A stretch of DNA of 64,000 bases from Macrosoma leucophasiata (GCA_036365455.1 JAWQUS010000032.1:16996001-17060000), one strand, 5' to 3'; shown: positions 21,591 through 33,111, counted from the first letter of the stretch. Notes: generated by a model not told the origin, from the sequence alone. Made by a program: numbers and translations.

Positions 21591-21924
21591 ATATTCTAGC
21601 AGCGCATTTACTTCCCATTACTCCACACATCCCTTAGCTCTTACATCGCACAATGAATTCCTGTAATAATTTAGTCGGCGATGTCAACTTCACAGCTGCT
21701 TCACAAAATCGATGCTGAAAGGTCAACGTGTTCTGCATTTCATGCTACATTCCCAAAGACAATACTGCCCAAGGTCGGTTATGTTTTATGAAACTGCTAC
21801 AATGTATTAAGAGTAGGTAGATGTTTAATTATTACAAAAAACAAAAGCTTTTTATTCCTTTAATGTCATTTAATATTAACTTAGGTTAAATTTGATTTAA
21901 ACATTGCAGTATTTAGAATATGAA

Positions 21925-22505
21925 CTATACCTATTTCTGCCTAATTTCAAGATGATCGCAGTAACTGCAATATTGCAATTTGTCGAAGTATATTAGAAGA
22001 ACACAACAGCTTAACATAGTGATAAAATATTACGCCCATAAAACTACAACAGACCAGTCCTCACAACCTTTACTAGTGGTAGAGATCCAGTGACGACACT
22101 CGCGGGCGTAGGCACCACCGCAATACCGAATATACTTGCCGCTAACTGGTAGTGTTCAGCACTATCGTGTTCCGGTCAGGTGGTAATGTACGGCCCTGTA
22201 ATTTTCGGCACAGAGGCATAACACCTTGAGCCTCAGGAGTGGTAACGCATATGCATTTTGACCATGGTCTTTGTGTAAGTATCTACAGGCTGCAGTCATC
22301 TCTTAACATCAATGTGAACTGCCTGCTTGTTTGCCACTTCCATAACATAAAAAAAGATCTATGGGTACCTATATCTGCCCAATTTAAAGATGATCGAAGT
22401 ACTGCAATATCGCTATTTGTCGAAGTAAATTAGAAGACCCCAACAGCTTAAATCGTGATAAAAAATATCACCCATAAAACTACAATAGACCAGTCCTCAC
22501 AACCT
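21925..22505. repeat. 150-bp direct repeat flanking a SINE
   Basis: 21925-22068 and 22357-22505 are about 85-90% alike (both contain TAAAACTACAA(C/T)AGACCAG and TCCTCACAACCT). The SINE at 22072-22352 lies exactly between them. Confidence 0.85.
22072..22352 (+). repeat. SINE-like family A, full length
   Basis: ACTAGTGGTAGAGATCCAGT to CCACTTCCATAACAT plus A tail. Confidence 0.92.
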
Positions 22506-22509
22506 ACAG

Positions 22510-23010
22510 GTACGGAACCCTAAAAACTAACATCTTCTCGAATGTTCCCATTATAAAGCTATAGAAGCACGTTCATTTAAATTCAATTAAAAATGAGTTA
22601 CAGTTGCATCAACATGGTGCACTTTTAAATCGATATTGTCATTTGTATGGGTGCGCCGACAATAATGGATGACACACCTAAAATGCAATCTGTTTGTTGT
22701 AATTAGTGATGGACCGAATGTGGTTTGACATTCAGTAAAAAAAAGTTTCACAAATAATACTCGTATATATCTACTTCGAAAAATACGACCCCAACACTTA
22801 TTTGAAGGTGAAAAAGAACAAAATACAGAATTTTGAAGGGACCTTCCAGCTAGGTAGGTCCAACTTCGAGAAAGAGGTTTTCCTAAAGATATCATCATAT
22901 GATATAAAACAATATTTTTTGGGGTTTTTACAACTGCATTCTACCGCAATTGATTAACGACTGACAAACATCCCAAATATAGTGTGTGGCAGACATAACG
23001 CCCTACATTT
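22510..23010. other. No gene seen
   Basis: AT-rich unclassified sequence. Confidence 0.4.
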
Positions 23011-23029
23011 TTTTGGGTAGTACAATAGT

Positions 23030-23200
23030 ACTACAGTGCTCATCAAGAAATAATGCACATCGAACCTATGAGAGAGACAATCGGCTAGTTTCGGCTTCAT
23101 AGAGCGTTATATCTGCTGCACACTGTCTACGTAAGCATCCGTAGTCCGGTATTGGTCAAAACTTGATCAAAATGGTCGACAAACGTCAAATAGGTAAGGT
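23030..23200. repeat. MITE family G, one end
   Basis: AAATAATGCACATCGAACCT and GTCCGGTATTGGTCAAAACT then GGTCGACAAACGTC match 48540-48690 and, inverted, 62470-62630. Confidence 0.75.
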
Positions 23201-23586
23201 TCGAATTATACGGGCGGCCTTAAACAGTTTCTAGAAATTAGTGACATGTTTATACTTTAGTTATGTTGTACTTTAGTTTTCAACAAGTGATTATTATTCA
23301 ATCATTTAATCATATTCTTTTACATGGTTTTGAATATTTTTTTTTTGTTTTTTTTTTTTTTTTTTTTGTCCGAGGCTTGAGAGTTCTGTATCCCCATACC
23401 GGGACGGTCCGGGACGAACATTTGTATGACCTACAGAAATTTATTTCGGGTCTGAGTGCTTGTGTATGTATCGTATTGTATCTATGCAACAGCACCCGCG
23501 ACACAAGTTTATGTCTAGTGTGTAGTATTTTCTTATTATTTCATTTCAATCACACGGACATAAACTTTCCTAGTAGCACAGTTAGT

Positions 23587-23783
23587 ACATAGGCACACCG
23601 CGGACATTCCGCCAAAATTCCATACAAACGCTTAATTTGGTCTCTATTACACAGACATCAATCAGTGACGTGTTATTTACACGTGCACCTGTGTGCGTAG
23701 CACGTAGAGAATACCAGAAGTCGCCCATAAGAGAGGAGGTTGGGTGAGGCGGGGAAATCGGGCGGGACGTCGAAGTGGCCATT
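23587..23783. repeat. Dispersed repeat shared with 62215-62400
   Basis: CCGCCAAAATTCCATACAAA, then CACCTGTGTGCGTAGCACGT and CGCCCATAAGAGAGGA occur in both places. No ORF. Confidence 0.8.
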
Positions 23784-24430
23784 CCACAGTCTAAAGAAAA
23801 TGAACGTGTTAATTACCTACAGTCATCCAACGAACGTGTAATGTCAGAGCAATCGTGCGGGGCGTGCGACGCGAGGGACGGAGGGGGCGGTACCAAGTAG
23901 CCCATACAAAAACTGTCATCTACTTGGGACTTAGCGATAAGGGGTGCGAGATTTAAAATTTCTTTTACTAAGTTTTTGGAAAGAAGATATTGAAAAATTT
24001 GATGTCAACTTTATTGTTAATATTGTATTCTAATTTTCATTTATTATTATTGTTTGTTATATTTTACACTTTATGTACATACTTAAACGAAAAAATCTTT
24101 AAAGATAATTCTAAATTTTTTTTTTGTTTATATATGTATTTCATATTCGGGTATTATTGGACGGAGTTAAAAAGGTATGGATGAATATTAGGATCGGTAC
24201 ATTATAATTGTTAGAATTCTGGCGTACTGATAGACCGCCCAACTGGAATACTGGTAGATTGATGATAAACTGGTAAATTGTTGATAGGTTGAGATATTTA
24301 TAGATGGATAGATTTTTTAATTTTCTGGAGGCGTCCCAGTACCTCAAAGTTTGGTAAAGTGCCCGGAGATGTCAACAGGCTTGCCGCCTGTTACATGGGC
24401 CAAAACGAGAGAGGCGAATCTGGGATGTAT
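23784..24430. repeat. Dispersed segment duplicated at 36568-38918
   Basis: Near-identical to 36568-36945 plus 38633-38918. It includes GCGTGCGACGCGAGGGACGG and later TATTGGACGGAGTTAAAAA. This copy lacks the 1.7-kb LINE found inside the other and so acts as the empty site. Its right end overlaps a plus-strand family D fragment (24315-24430). Confidence 0.9.
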
Positions 24431-24436
24431 GCATGA

Positions 24437-24660
24437 AATTCAAAATTCAATATTCAAATCATTTATTTCAAATTGGTCTACAAGGACACTTTTGCATTGT
24501 CGGGTTATAAGCTACCTAGAGAGAATGACCTAAATAATAATCCAATAGGTATTAATAAATACCAATTTAATAATAAAATTAAACCGATACGTGAATCATC
24601 AAATAAAAGGCTAAGGTATACTACTAATCAATACAATTTAGTGCGCTTAAAAACAATTTA
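24437..24660 (-). mobile_element. LINE 3' end with ATTCAA-type tail
   Basis: AAATTCAAAATTCAATATTC then GGTCTACAAGGACACTTTTG, also at 58970-59100 (minus) and inverted at 13700-13835. Confidence 0.8.
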
Positions 24661-25195
24661 AGTGCAGTGGGCGCACCTAATGTAATCTTGCAATTCGTTT
24701 TCTGTAATCTTTATGGTGCACCGCTTATTTATTATCCGACAAAGTTTGGGCTTGGTCTGTCTCGAGACCTTTATCATTGGCAGAGAATATGTCGAATGAA
24801 TACTTGTCCTTGGTAAGGTATCTTTATGTCAGTAATGGAAAATACTACGGTATTCACAGGCTTTGTTTTCGTAGATAACGTTATCAGAAGACACGCCGAA
24901 GCTCATGAAAAAAGGCTTCACCATCATGTGAATATTGAGGCTATCCAGCTCCTCGACAACACAAACCTAGTGAAAAGACTTAAGAGAACTAAACCTTTTG
25001 AGTTAGTGTAGTGTTAAAACAATATTAGTGTAAGTGACTTATTTTGCATAATCACACGAACAAGTGACTTCCCCTTAATTAAGACATACTAAGACAGTGC
25101 CAGTGGACATTTACTTAGAAATAATTTTATTAGAAGTTTAAGTTAACATTAAATTGCTTATTAGTCTTTTAGGCTAGGTTGTAATTTTAATAAGG
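24660..25195 (+). other. Unrecognised small ORF in repeat-like DNA
   Basis: A 61-codon frame (24826-25011) contains RRHAEAHEKRLHHHVNIEAI and ends KRTKPFELV. It lies between LINE fragments and its product was not recognised. It is probably a transposon scrap. Confidence 0.3.
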
Positions 25196-25199
25196 TTCA

Positions 25200-25560
25200 A
25201 AATTAGGACCTTAGGTTTAAAAAAAAACAGGCTTTGTTATATGAATATCTATTTTGCTCATCCTTTGCACACTGCTTTTCAATCAGAAAACTTTTTAATA
25301 GTTTTAAAAATTTATGTAAGATACGTTGTGTATTGATGTTAGGAAGGTGATTATAAATCCTAATTGCGCTTACGTACAAACTATTTTTATGCATTTCTAC
25401 TCTGCTCTTTGGTAGATTATAGTTGCTTTCGTAATATGATCTAGCAGTATAGAATTTCTGTAACTTAGCTTTCTCAAATACGGATTTTTTAAAATAAATT
25501 TACACATTTCTCTACTTGTATGTAGATGTCTGCAGTATTCATGATGTATGAACATTTACT
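25200..25560 (-). mobile_element. LINE fragment, C-terminus of reverse transcriptase ORF
   Basis: The minus strand reads EKAKLQKFYTARSYYESNYN, then MHKNSLYVSAIRIYNHLPN, the same arrangement as the LINE at 37648-38517 (YKLSMHATRLNRVSNSF ... FFNQIP). Confidence 0.7.
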
Positions 25561-25879
25561 CGCCAATTTTATGAAACATAAAAATCTATATGAAAACAAG
25601 ATGGCATCCATCCACCTACAAAATCACGTCTCACCCGCAAACGTTAATTAGTCCATAAACGTTTTGTTAGTCATTAAACTGACATCGGGTCGGTTACAGC
25701 TGTTTTATCGCCCCTCTTCCTATCAGGTCGTTCAACCCGCAAATAGATTAATGTCTGGACTGTTAAACATATCGTCAACTAGTTTTACTGAAGGTATTGG
25801 AGCGACAATTACGGAAATAGTTGGGGCGAGATTATTGTTTCATATTGTGAAAATAGTTTTAAGGAACATATTTTGAAAA

Positions 25880-26185
25880 GACCCTACTGAGTTTTGTTTT
25901 GGCAGGTTTTTTCTCAGTAATGTGGGCTTTGGAACTCTGCCAGTGAATGACAAAGAATGTCCCATATTTTTTTGTTTAGTCTTATCTTGCCGTTTGTAAA
26001 AGAGAGTATGGAACATTCTGTTGATACCTATTTTTATTATTAAGTATTTTTGGACTATTATTAATTTATTTACTTTGACATATTAATCAACGTATCAGTT
26101 GTTATTCGCTTTAATTTTATAATTGTAATTTGACCTATCACAAGCAAATTCTATTATTTCCAAGTGATTAAATGAATTTTTGAGT
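25880..26185 (+). mobile_element. LINE 3' end with (TTTGAG)n tail
   Basis: CTACTGAGTTTTGTTTTGGC and GGAACTCTGCCAGTGAATGA resemble the family B 3' region; it ends in four TTTGAG units at 26178-26204. About 95 bp of its end (from AATCAACGTATCAGTTGTTA) recur at 26622-26715, beyond the 5S-SINE. Confidence 0.7.
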
Positions 26186-26285
26186 TTGAGTTTGAGTTTG
26201 AGTTTGCCATTTATCGAACATATAATAGGTCTTTTTTCCGTCCAAAAGTAAAAATAAACAGAACCTTTATAGGATTTGAACCTTT

Positions 26286-26620
26286 CGCGGCTGGTGTAGA
26301 TCGTAAGCGATCTACTTGGTTAGGCGATACGGGCGCGGTCGGGTGTATGATGGGTGACCGCTAGTGGCAAATTATAATGCGCGTTTCCGTGCTTCGGAGG
26401 GCACGGTAAGCCGTCGGTCCCGGTTGCTATCGATAGATAGCAGTCGTTTAACCTTGTCGGAGGCCTTATGGGCGGTTTGAAAACATCCAACAGCGGGTTG
26501 GCCACTAACCCGTATCTCCACCAACCCGCAGCGTGGTGGAGTAAGCTCCAGGCCTCACCCTAAAAAAGGGGAGAGACTCGTGCGCAGCAGTGGGACGTAT
26601 AATGGGTTGCCATTATTATG
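26286..26620 (+). mobile_element. 5S rRNA-derived SINE
   Basis: The head reads GATACGGGCGCGGTCGGGTG then GATGGGTGACCGCTAGTGGC, which lines up with the internal control region of 5S rRNA (GGGCGCGGT ... GATGGGxGACCGC). The body contains CGTGCTTCGGAGGGCACGGT and ends GCAGTGGGACGTATAATGGG with an ATTATT tail. Other copies are at 46970, 52290 and 63505. Confidence 0.85.
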
Positions 26621-26719
26621 AATCAACGTATCAGTTGTTATTCGCTTTAATTTTATATTTGTAATTTGATCTATCACAAGAAAAAATATTATTTCCAAGT
26701 TATTAAATGAATTTTGTAT

Positions 26720-27200
26720 TGAATAGAAAAATAATATGAACTTCTTACGTACCTATCGTAATGCTGCGTCGCCACCTGACATATAATTTCATATCGTTAA
26801 GCTGCTAAGCTAGTAGGAATATCATAAAATAAATCATTTCACAAAACACGTTTCCATTATCGAAGCTCACAGTTTCAGCTGCCGCAACTGTGGCATTTAG
26901 AATTTGTATTAAATCCACAGTCCGCAGCTCGATATCGATCCAGTCTTGGTAACCTGCGGTGTAAGCCCTAATAGCTGCTAAACAAAGCCAGGTACGTATT
27001 TAATACAAAGCCCGAAACACTACATTTTAGTTAGGGTTTTAATGGCACGGATAATTATAATTTAGTTTGCGACGAGGAATTTGTTTCGTGGAAATTTGTA
27101 GGGTTGTGAAGTTTGAATTGTGAACTATAATTACATTATGTCGGCTGCAATAAAAGTAATGCTGCGTCATTGGGGTATTAGTGGAATTTATAAGCGTAAC
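26720..27200. other. No gene seen
   Basis: AT-rich sequence without recognisable exon or repeat. Confidence 0.4.
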
Positions 27201-27205
27201 AAGGT

Positions 27206-27836
27206 TTTTTACTGGCGGTAGAGCTCCAGTAACGGAGCTCGTGGTCATAGGCACCACCGCATTACCTTATACTTGCCGCTAAATGGTAGTATTCAGCAGT
27301 GCCGGATAAAGCCGGTGCGGGGCCCGTAGCAAATATGACCATGGGGCCCTAGAGTTACATTGCCAACTGAATTTTAGTATGTAAATAAAACAACATTTAC
27401 GAAAAGGAATCGAAAACAAATTTAGGGGATTCCCCCTTGTAAGTATTGTGGTATTGCCAACTTGCAACAAAATAATATAGGTACCTATATAATTAGTGGT
27501 CAACGCTCCCTTTGAGAATAGCTAAGGTGTATTACATATTTGTGTTTTTTTTTTGGGCACAGGCACGGGGCCCCCAATGGCGCGGAGCCGTAGCATTTGC
27601 TACTCCTGCTATATGGCTAATCCGGCACTGGTATTCAGCACTATCGTGTTCCGGTCAGGTGGTAATGTACGGCCCTGTTATTGGCCCGGCACAGAGGCAT
27701 AACACATTAGGCCTCAGGAGTGGTAACGCATCTGCATTTGGACCTTGGTCTTTGTGTGGGTGCCGATAGGCTGCAGTCATCACTTAACAGCAATGTGAAC
27801 TGCATGCTTGGTTACCACTTCCATTACATAAAAAAA
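27206..27836 (+). repeat. SINE-like family A interrupted by a hAT MITE
   Basis: The SINE runs 27206-27296 and resumes at 27631-27836, ending in an A run. The break is inside GTATTCAGCACTATCG. Confidence 0.92.
27297..27630. mobile_element. hAT-type MITE, 334 bp, with 8-bp target duplication
   Basis: Perfect 11-bp inverted ends CAGTGCCGGAT / ATCCGGCACTG, flanked by GTATTCAG at 27289-27296 and 27631-27638. It inserted into a pre-existing family A SINE. A relative is at 54547-54887. Confidence 0.95.
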
Positions 27837-27889
27837 CCGATAGCTGAGATGAGTGCCTTATCTCTTGGTTTCACACAGCTATACTTTAC

Positions 27890-28110
27890 CCTTAGTGTCC
27901 CTGCGCATAAGACCGGTGGCCGCGCGGCCATCGGCCTGCGGCCAGAGCGTTAAGTGCGCGGGAGCAACATCAGGCAACATGCGGCCAAACAGCCGCATGT
28001 TGGGTTGCGATGTTTTTGTTTGTCGCGCGGCCAATACGCCATCGGCTGGCCGCATAATGCGCGCACTTTCTTAAATCTTGGTAGAATTAGTTGGCCGCCA
28101 AATGCGCGGA
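27890..28110. mobile_element. GC-rich hairpin-bearing repeat, probable MITE
   Basis: Repeated GCGGCCATCGGC-like words in both orientations and a central hairpin CAACATGCGGC / GCCGCATGTTG with a six-base loop near 27976-28003. Ends not resolved. Confidence 0.5.
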
Positions 28111-28159
28111 AGCACTTATTGTGTTTATTATTATTTATTTGCTTTTTATTTTAAACGTA

Positions 28160-28440
28160 ACTTCACGAATGTAATCCCCGAAGAGGTAGGCAGAGGTAAA
28201 TGCATGCATTCAAGCATACATGCAAACACCCACGATTCGCCAGTTACGTTTTGGCCCATGTAGCAGGTGGCGAGCCTGTTGACATCTCCGGGCACATTAC
28301 CAAACTTCGAGGTACTGGGCAACTTCCAGGAAATGGAAAAATCCCAATAGAACCAGGGAAAGGATTCCGGCCCGTGAATTGAACCCAGGACCCCAGCGTA
28401 GTAGTAGTGGCCTGCTACCACTAGGCTACTGAGGCAGTTA
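28160..28440 (-). mobile_element. tRNA-derived SINE (family D), full length
   Basis: On the minus strand it starts CTGCCTCAGTAGCCTAGTGG TAG (tRNA A box), followed by GTCCTGGGTTCAATTC (B box) about 40 bp on. The body contains GGAATCCTTTCCCTGG, and the 3' end is TTTACCTCTGCCTACCTCTT. Other copies: 51090 and 57957 (minus), 30555 (minus, interrupted), and fragments at 20565, 24315, 38798, 43862 and 62660. Confidence 0.88.
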
Positions 28441-28892
28441 AGAGGTTGGCAGAATAAATAGTAATATGTTTTCTTTCTTTTACAAAAACTGTCTCAATGT
28501 GCTGCTCTGTTTCTTCAAGCATTTTATTATCGCTTAAGGAAGACAAAATGGCGGCGAAATAAGGTCTCCCTGCAAACATTGGCACGCCTCCCGACGCCCT
28601 AACCTAGTAACTGGTTTTACTACCCCCATGCACATCAAGGACATGTCCCCTTGTACATACAAGCTCTTTAAGCGGTTGTAATAAAAGCTATATTTGATTA
28701 ATTTTGTGTAAGCGGTGAGTTAAGTTGTACATTTTCCATTGGTCCGTTAAAATTAATGTTCTTGAAAAGAATGAGGTTTTTTTTTTATTGGTTATGTAGT
28801 CCATAAAGATTAGACCTTAGGTTCCGTACCACAAAAAGAACGCAACCTTTATAGGATCAATCATTGTGTGTCTCTTAATCTGACACACCAGT

Positions 28893-29440
28893 TAGAATGT
28901 CCCATCTGGAATACTGCTCTCATTTGTGGGCGGGAGCCCCCAAGTACCAGCTTGGTCCACTTGACTCCCTACAAAAACGCGCCGTTCGTATTGTTAACGA
29001 TCCGGGACTTACAGACAGGCTCGAACATCTGAGCCTGCGCAGAGATATTGGTAGTCTGTGCGTGTTATACCGTCTCTACAATGGTGAGTGCTCTGTCGAA
29101 CTGTTCGACATGGTGCCACCGTCTCTTTTTCTACACCGTACTACCCGCCGAAGAGAGAAGACCGACTGGACACCTGGCAGTGCTCAACGGTGCGGTTTTC
29201 TCGTTCGTTTCTGCCCAGAACGTGGAAATTGTGGAACGAACTTCCCTCTGAGGTGTTCCCTCGGTGCTAATATGGGGTTCTTCAAAAATGGCGGCAAAAG
29301 AGTCCTTCAGGGCTGGCAGCGCGTTGGCAACTCCCCTGGTGTTGCAAATGTCCATAGGCGACGGTGACCACTTACCATCAGGTGGCCCGTCTGCTTGTAC
29401 TGTGCGTCAACTTAATGACATAAAAAAAAAAATGACGTGG
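28893..29440 (+). mobile_element. LINE C-terminal ORF and 3' end, frameshifted
   Basis: Frame one: SHLEYCSHLWAGAPKYQLGP ... RRDIGSLCVLYRLYNGECSVELFD. After a frameshift near 29190: FLPRTWKLWNELPSEVFPRC. This is the classic tail of a lepidopteran LINE (SHLEYCSHLW; LWNELP). It ends in A-rich sequence at 29426-29434. Degenerate relatives at 4085-4215 and 31195-31470. Confidence 0.85.
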
Positions 29441-29612
29441 GTAATTAAAGGCTTCATATACCTACTCGTAGAATTAGGATTAAGTCCAGACGTAAGCGTT
29501 CATAGCGACTAAATACCTACGGATTTGTAATTCATAGGTTTCACCGGTTATCTGGGGATTAACTGTAATGCTTCAATGCGTACTTTTCTTTCATTGTTTA
29601 TTTTATTATTTA

Positions 29613-29840
29613 CTAGCTGAGCCCGCGACTTCGTCCGCGAGAGAATTTATGATTGTTCAGCCGACGACGACCCGGACGACGCCGTGGGCACAGCTAGTAA
29701 GAGTATAAAAGTAGCCCGAGGGAAGTGAAAGTCCCGTCAAAATCGGTAAAGCCGTTCCCGAGATTAGCCGGAACAAACAAACAGACAGACAGACAGACAA
29801 CAGACAGAGAGACAAAAACTGAAAAAAAAAAGATGTTTTG
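29613..29840 (+). repeat. Dispersed repeat with (CAGA)n tail
   Basis: TAGCTGAGCCCGCGACTTCG at the start, then AAAATCGGTAAAGCCGTTCC and (ACAGAC)n. An inverted relative lies at 57575-57772. Confidence 0.8.
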
Positions 29841-30550
29841 GTATATGTACCGTGGTATACACGGTTTAGTCGTGGTATACATATGCATTTAGTAAAAACC
29901 TGTTATTTTTATATAATATGCAAATAGACAATCCAATTTTATTTATTTGTATAGATTACCAGAGTTTGAAGTGATCATTATCATTGATAAATATCTTGAT
30001 GTTAATAAATAATAATATATCTTGATGAATTATCTTGATAAAATAAATTATCATAAAAAGATTACCAATCTTTTTTTTTTCTATAATAATATAATAGTAT
30101 AATTTTTTTGTGTTATCTATCTATACTTAAACTTTCATCGAAAACGTAGCATCAGGCAGCTTAATTTTTGGGTGTTGAAGCAATATAGTTAATCCATAGA
30201 TCGGTGAAACCTATATAAGTATCTACAATATTAAAGTCCCTTTGCTAACATAAGATGAAGTACCTACAACATCTGATCGGAACATATTTTAGTTATAATA
30301 ATTTCATATATTTGACATATTGGCATCATATAGGATAGTGCATTCACCCTCAAACTCTATCACACGACGTCTTGGACTTTGAACACACCAGAAATAGCTG
30401 CCGTGGGTTGTTTGAAAATAAAACATTTCTATCTGTCGGATAACTTCACGGTCAAAATTAAACTATCTAGCTAACGTTGAAATATATATATGTATGAATC
30501 GAAATCTATTCTAATTAATATATTTTACCAGCGACGTATAAATATGTTAA
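29840..30550. other. No gene seen
   Basis: AT-rich sequence, including repeated ATATCTTGAT words near 29990-30030. No exon or known family. Confidence 0.4.
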
Positions 30551-30554
30551 TTCA

Positions 30555-31060
30555 CACTTGTTACTTCCGAAGGGGTAGGCAGAGGGAAAGGCATGTATTC
30601 AAGAATGTAAACACCTGCCATTCGCTAGTTGTTTTGTTCCATACAATAGTTTACGAGCACATTGAAATCTCCGGGCAAGTTACCAAACTCCAACGGTGTA
30701 TGTATGTATGTATGTATCTTCACGCCAGGCCCCTAACGGGGTAGGCAGAGAGTGTAGAGCGCCAGACATCCCGGTTCTGACAAACCTCTCGTGCCTCGTC
30801 TACCTTCATCATTCTCTTCATACATGCACGCCGATTCCTAAGACTTTTGACCCCACCATCAGACAGAACTCGACCTATTTGGTCATGGTAGGTCAGCCTT
30901 GGTCTTCCTTGGCCTCTGCAACCATCCACATTCGCATTGTATATCCAACGGTGGCTTTGGGAAACTTCCAGAAAATGGAAAAATATCAAAAGGCACTTAT
31001 TTTCCCTACTTGGGGATCACACCCAGGACTGGAGTCCCGCGGAGCAGTAGCAACTATTAC
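30555..31060 (-). mobile_element. tRNA-derived SINE (family D) interrupted by a LINE tail
   Basis: Family D sequence runs 30555-30693 (GGGGTAGGCAGAGG ... GTTACCAAACTCC) and resumes at about 30946 (GGGAAACTTCCAGAAAATGG ... CACCCAGGAC). Confidence 0.75.
30694..30945 (-). mobile_element. LINE 3' terminal ORF fragment inside a SINE
   Basis: The minus strand reads DGCRGQGRPRLTYHDQIGRV ... DVWRSTLSAYPVRGLA; the (TATG)n tail is at 30699-30717. Nearly identical to the plus-strand copy at 19018-19256. Confidence 0.82.
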
Positions 31061-31194
31061 GGCAGTAGGTACAGATGCAGTAATATAGAAAAAAAAAACA
31101 AGTTCTCATCACGCCTATTCAATTTGTAATAACAACAATCAAATCACGGAAAAAAGAAGAAAATTAAAAGTAGAAAACGATCATCATATTGTAG

Positions 31195-31470
31195 CGCTTA
31201 GGGAACACCTTAGAGAGAAATTCGGAAACGAACGCGAATACCGCACCGTTGAGCAATGTTTACTTTTCTGGACGGTTTGGGTGAAAAATCTCTTTTCAGC
31301 AGGTGCGATGTAGGGAAATTAGGAAATGAGACGGTGGCACCATATCAGCTCAGCCTAGCACTCATCATTGTAGAGACAGTACAAAACTCAGGGACGCCCG
31401 ATATCTCTGCGTAGACTCAGAACCTGTCAATGAATTCTGAGTCATTAGCGATCTCGCGTCTTTGTAAGAA
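31195..31470 (-). repeat. Degenerate LINE fragment
   Basis: Words such as GGTGGCACCAT and CATTGTAGAGACAGTA mirror the plus-strand element at 29075-29130. Confidence 0.55.
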
Positions 31471-31496
31471 GTGAAGTCAATTAATATTAGAAACTA

Positions 31497-31965
31497 GCTG
31501 ACCCGGTAAACTTCGTATTGCATCACAATTAAATAATGTGTCAAAGGTTTGATGTACGGACGACGGGAAAATGAAATTGTTCTTTTACTATTCCCGCCTT
31601 ACAATTTATTTTTTTCTTTTTAAACCTTCCCTGTACTTCCAAAAATTATTCAAACCCAATTTAGCCAAATCGGTAGAGCCGTTCTCGATATTTTTATATA
31701 ATACCAGCTGTCCCGGCAAACGTACGTACGTATTGCCTTACAATGAAATAATGTGTCAAAGGTTTGATAGATACGGACTATTTGTATGGGAAAATGAAAT
31801 TGTGGTTTTTTACTATTTCCCTTCAATTTCTTCATATTGCCTTACCTTTTAAACCTTACTTGAACATCCAAAAATCATTCAACACCAAAATTAGACAAAT
31901 CGGTAAAGCCCTTCTCGAGTTTTAGCGAGACTAACGAACAACAAATGATTTTTATATGCATATAT
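31497..31965 (+). repeat. Two adjacent copies of a dispersed repeat
   Basis: CTGACCCGGTAAACTTCGTA (31498) and CTGTCCCGGCAAACGTACG (31708) start copies that share ATAATGTGTCAAAGGTTTGA. A third copy is at 39125-39395. Confidence 0.8.
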
Positions 31966-31969
31966 AGAA

Positions 31970-33060
31970 GATAAATATCGTCATTCTTCTTGTTTGTACT
32001 TGTTGACAGTCTGTACCGTATTGATTAGATCAACCAAATTCTGAAAGTTAACTTTATGTTTGCGTAAAATAGAATTTGTAGGTCTAGGTCGAAGTTGATT
32101 TCGTCTGACTTTAGCTATTATTCTACAAAGACATTCAAATTACCGCACAAACTTGGAATAAACAATACGACTTTGTGGCGACATTGAAAATAAATCTTGG
32201 AGAAACGGCTGTCGTGAATTTCAATGGAATAAATACGTTTTAGTGGTTCCAATTTTCATGAAGAACTTAATTTTTCTTTAAATAAAATATATTTCACAAG
32301 CATGTGTTAATGCGAAATAATATAAAACAAAACCTATGTTAAATAAATACTAAGTTACCTAAATTTTACCTATGGAATATCTCTACAATTCTCACTACTT
32401 TTATTTAGGCATAACCACATATAAGATGTACGTTAATCGAAGGAAGTTTCAGGAAATTGAAATATTTTTAAAAGGTGCTACACACGAGTGATTACATTGT
32501 ATATACCTAATGAGTATCTTAATGCAGGTAAAACATTGCTAAGGTTTCGGGGATGATCTCTACGTAGTTTTTGGGTCTTCAAGCGGGATTCTTCACTTAT
32601 TATCCATGTGTCACCATTCCCAATGTAATTTGGGGTACATTTGTCCACGTTACGATGACGTGGCAACACAGACACGTTAACTCTCACAGCACAGCTCACA
32701 GTTCACAATTTCACATTTTGCAACGATCCCTCACCTCCGTAACTTCTATCTCAAACGCAAAACAACTTAGGCTTCCGGCGTGCACTTTGACCTCTATTTT
32801 TGTGTCTACGTATCTATCTATAGGCAGTAGCATTCATCCAGATTTACCGCCTTCATTGAGATCTATTTCATCATGTGTCATTGCATTAATTAAATCACTC
32901 CTACCGTTATTTGGGGTTTTGTCCACGTAATGACGACGTGGCTACACTGACACGTCAGCTGGCAAGCTGCCAGCGAAACATACAGTTGGCAGCTTCGTAT
33001 TTGATTGCGTTTTTACTTTTAGATGTTACTTGGCAAAGTGATACCGATGTATGTTTACTA
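31970..33060. other. No gene seen; contains two of three copies of a GACGTGG motif
   Basis: Unclassified sequence. A block around TTTGTCCACGT(T/A)A and GATGACGTGGCAACAC occurs at 32638-32690 and 32918-32985, and again at 33680-33740. Confidence 0.5.
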
Positions 33061-33111
33061 ACCTTTGAAGCGATTAGTTAAGACTAAAGCACATCTTGTC
33101 ACTAAGGGTGA

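Noticed and set aside
28370..28440. tRNA gene on the minus strand
   Set aside because: A and B boxes are present but no cloverleaf with a plausible anticodon stem was found, and the sequence continues into a repeated SINE body.
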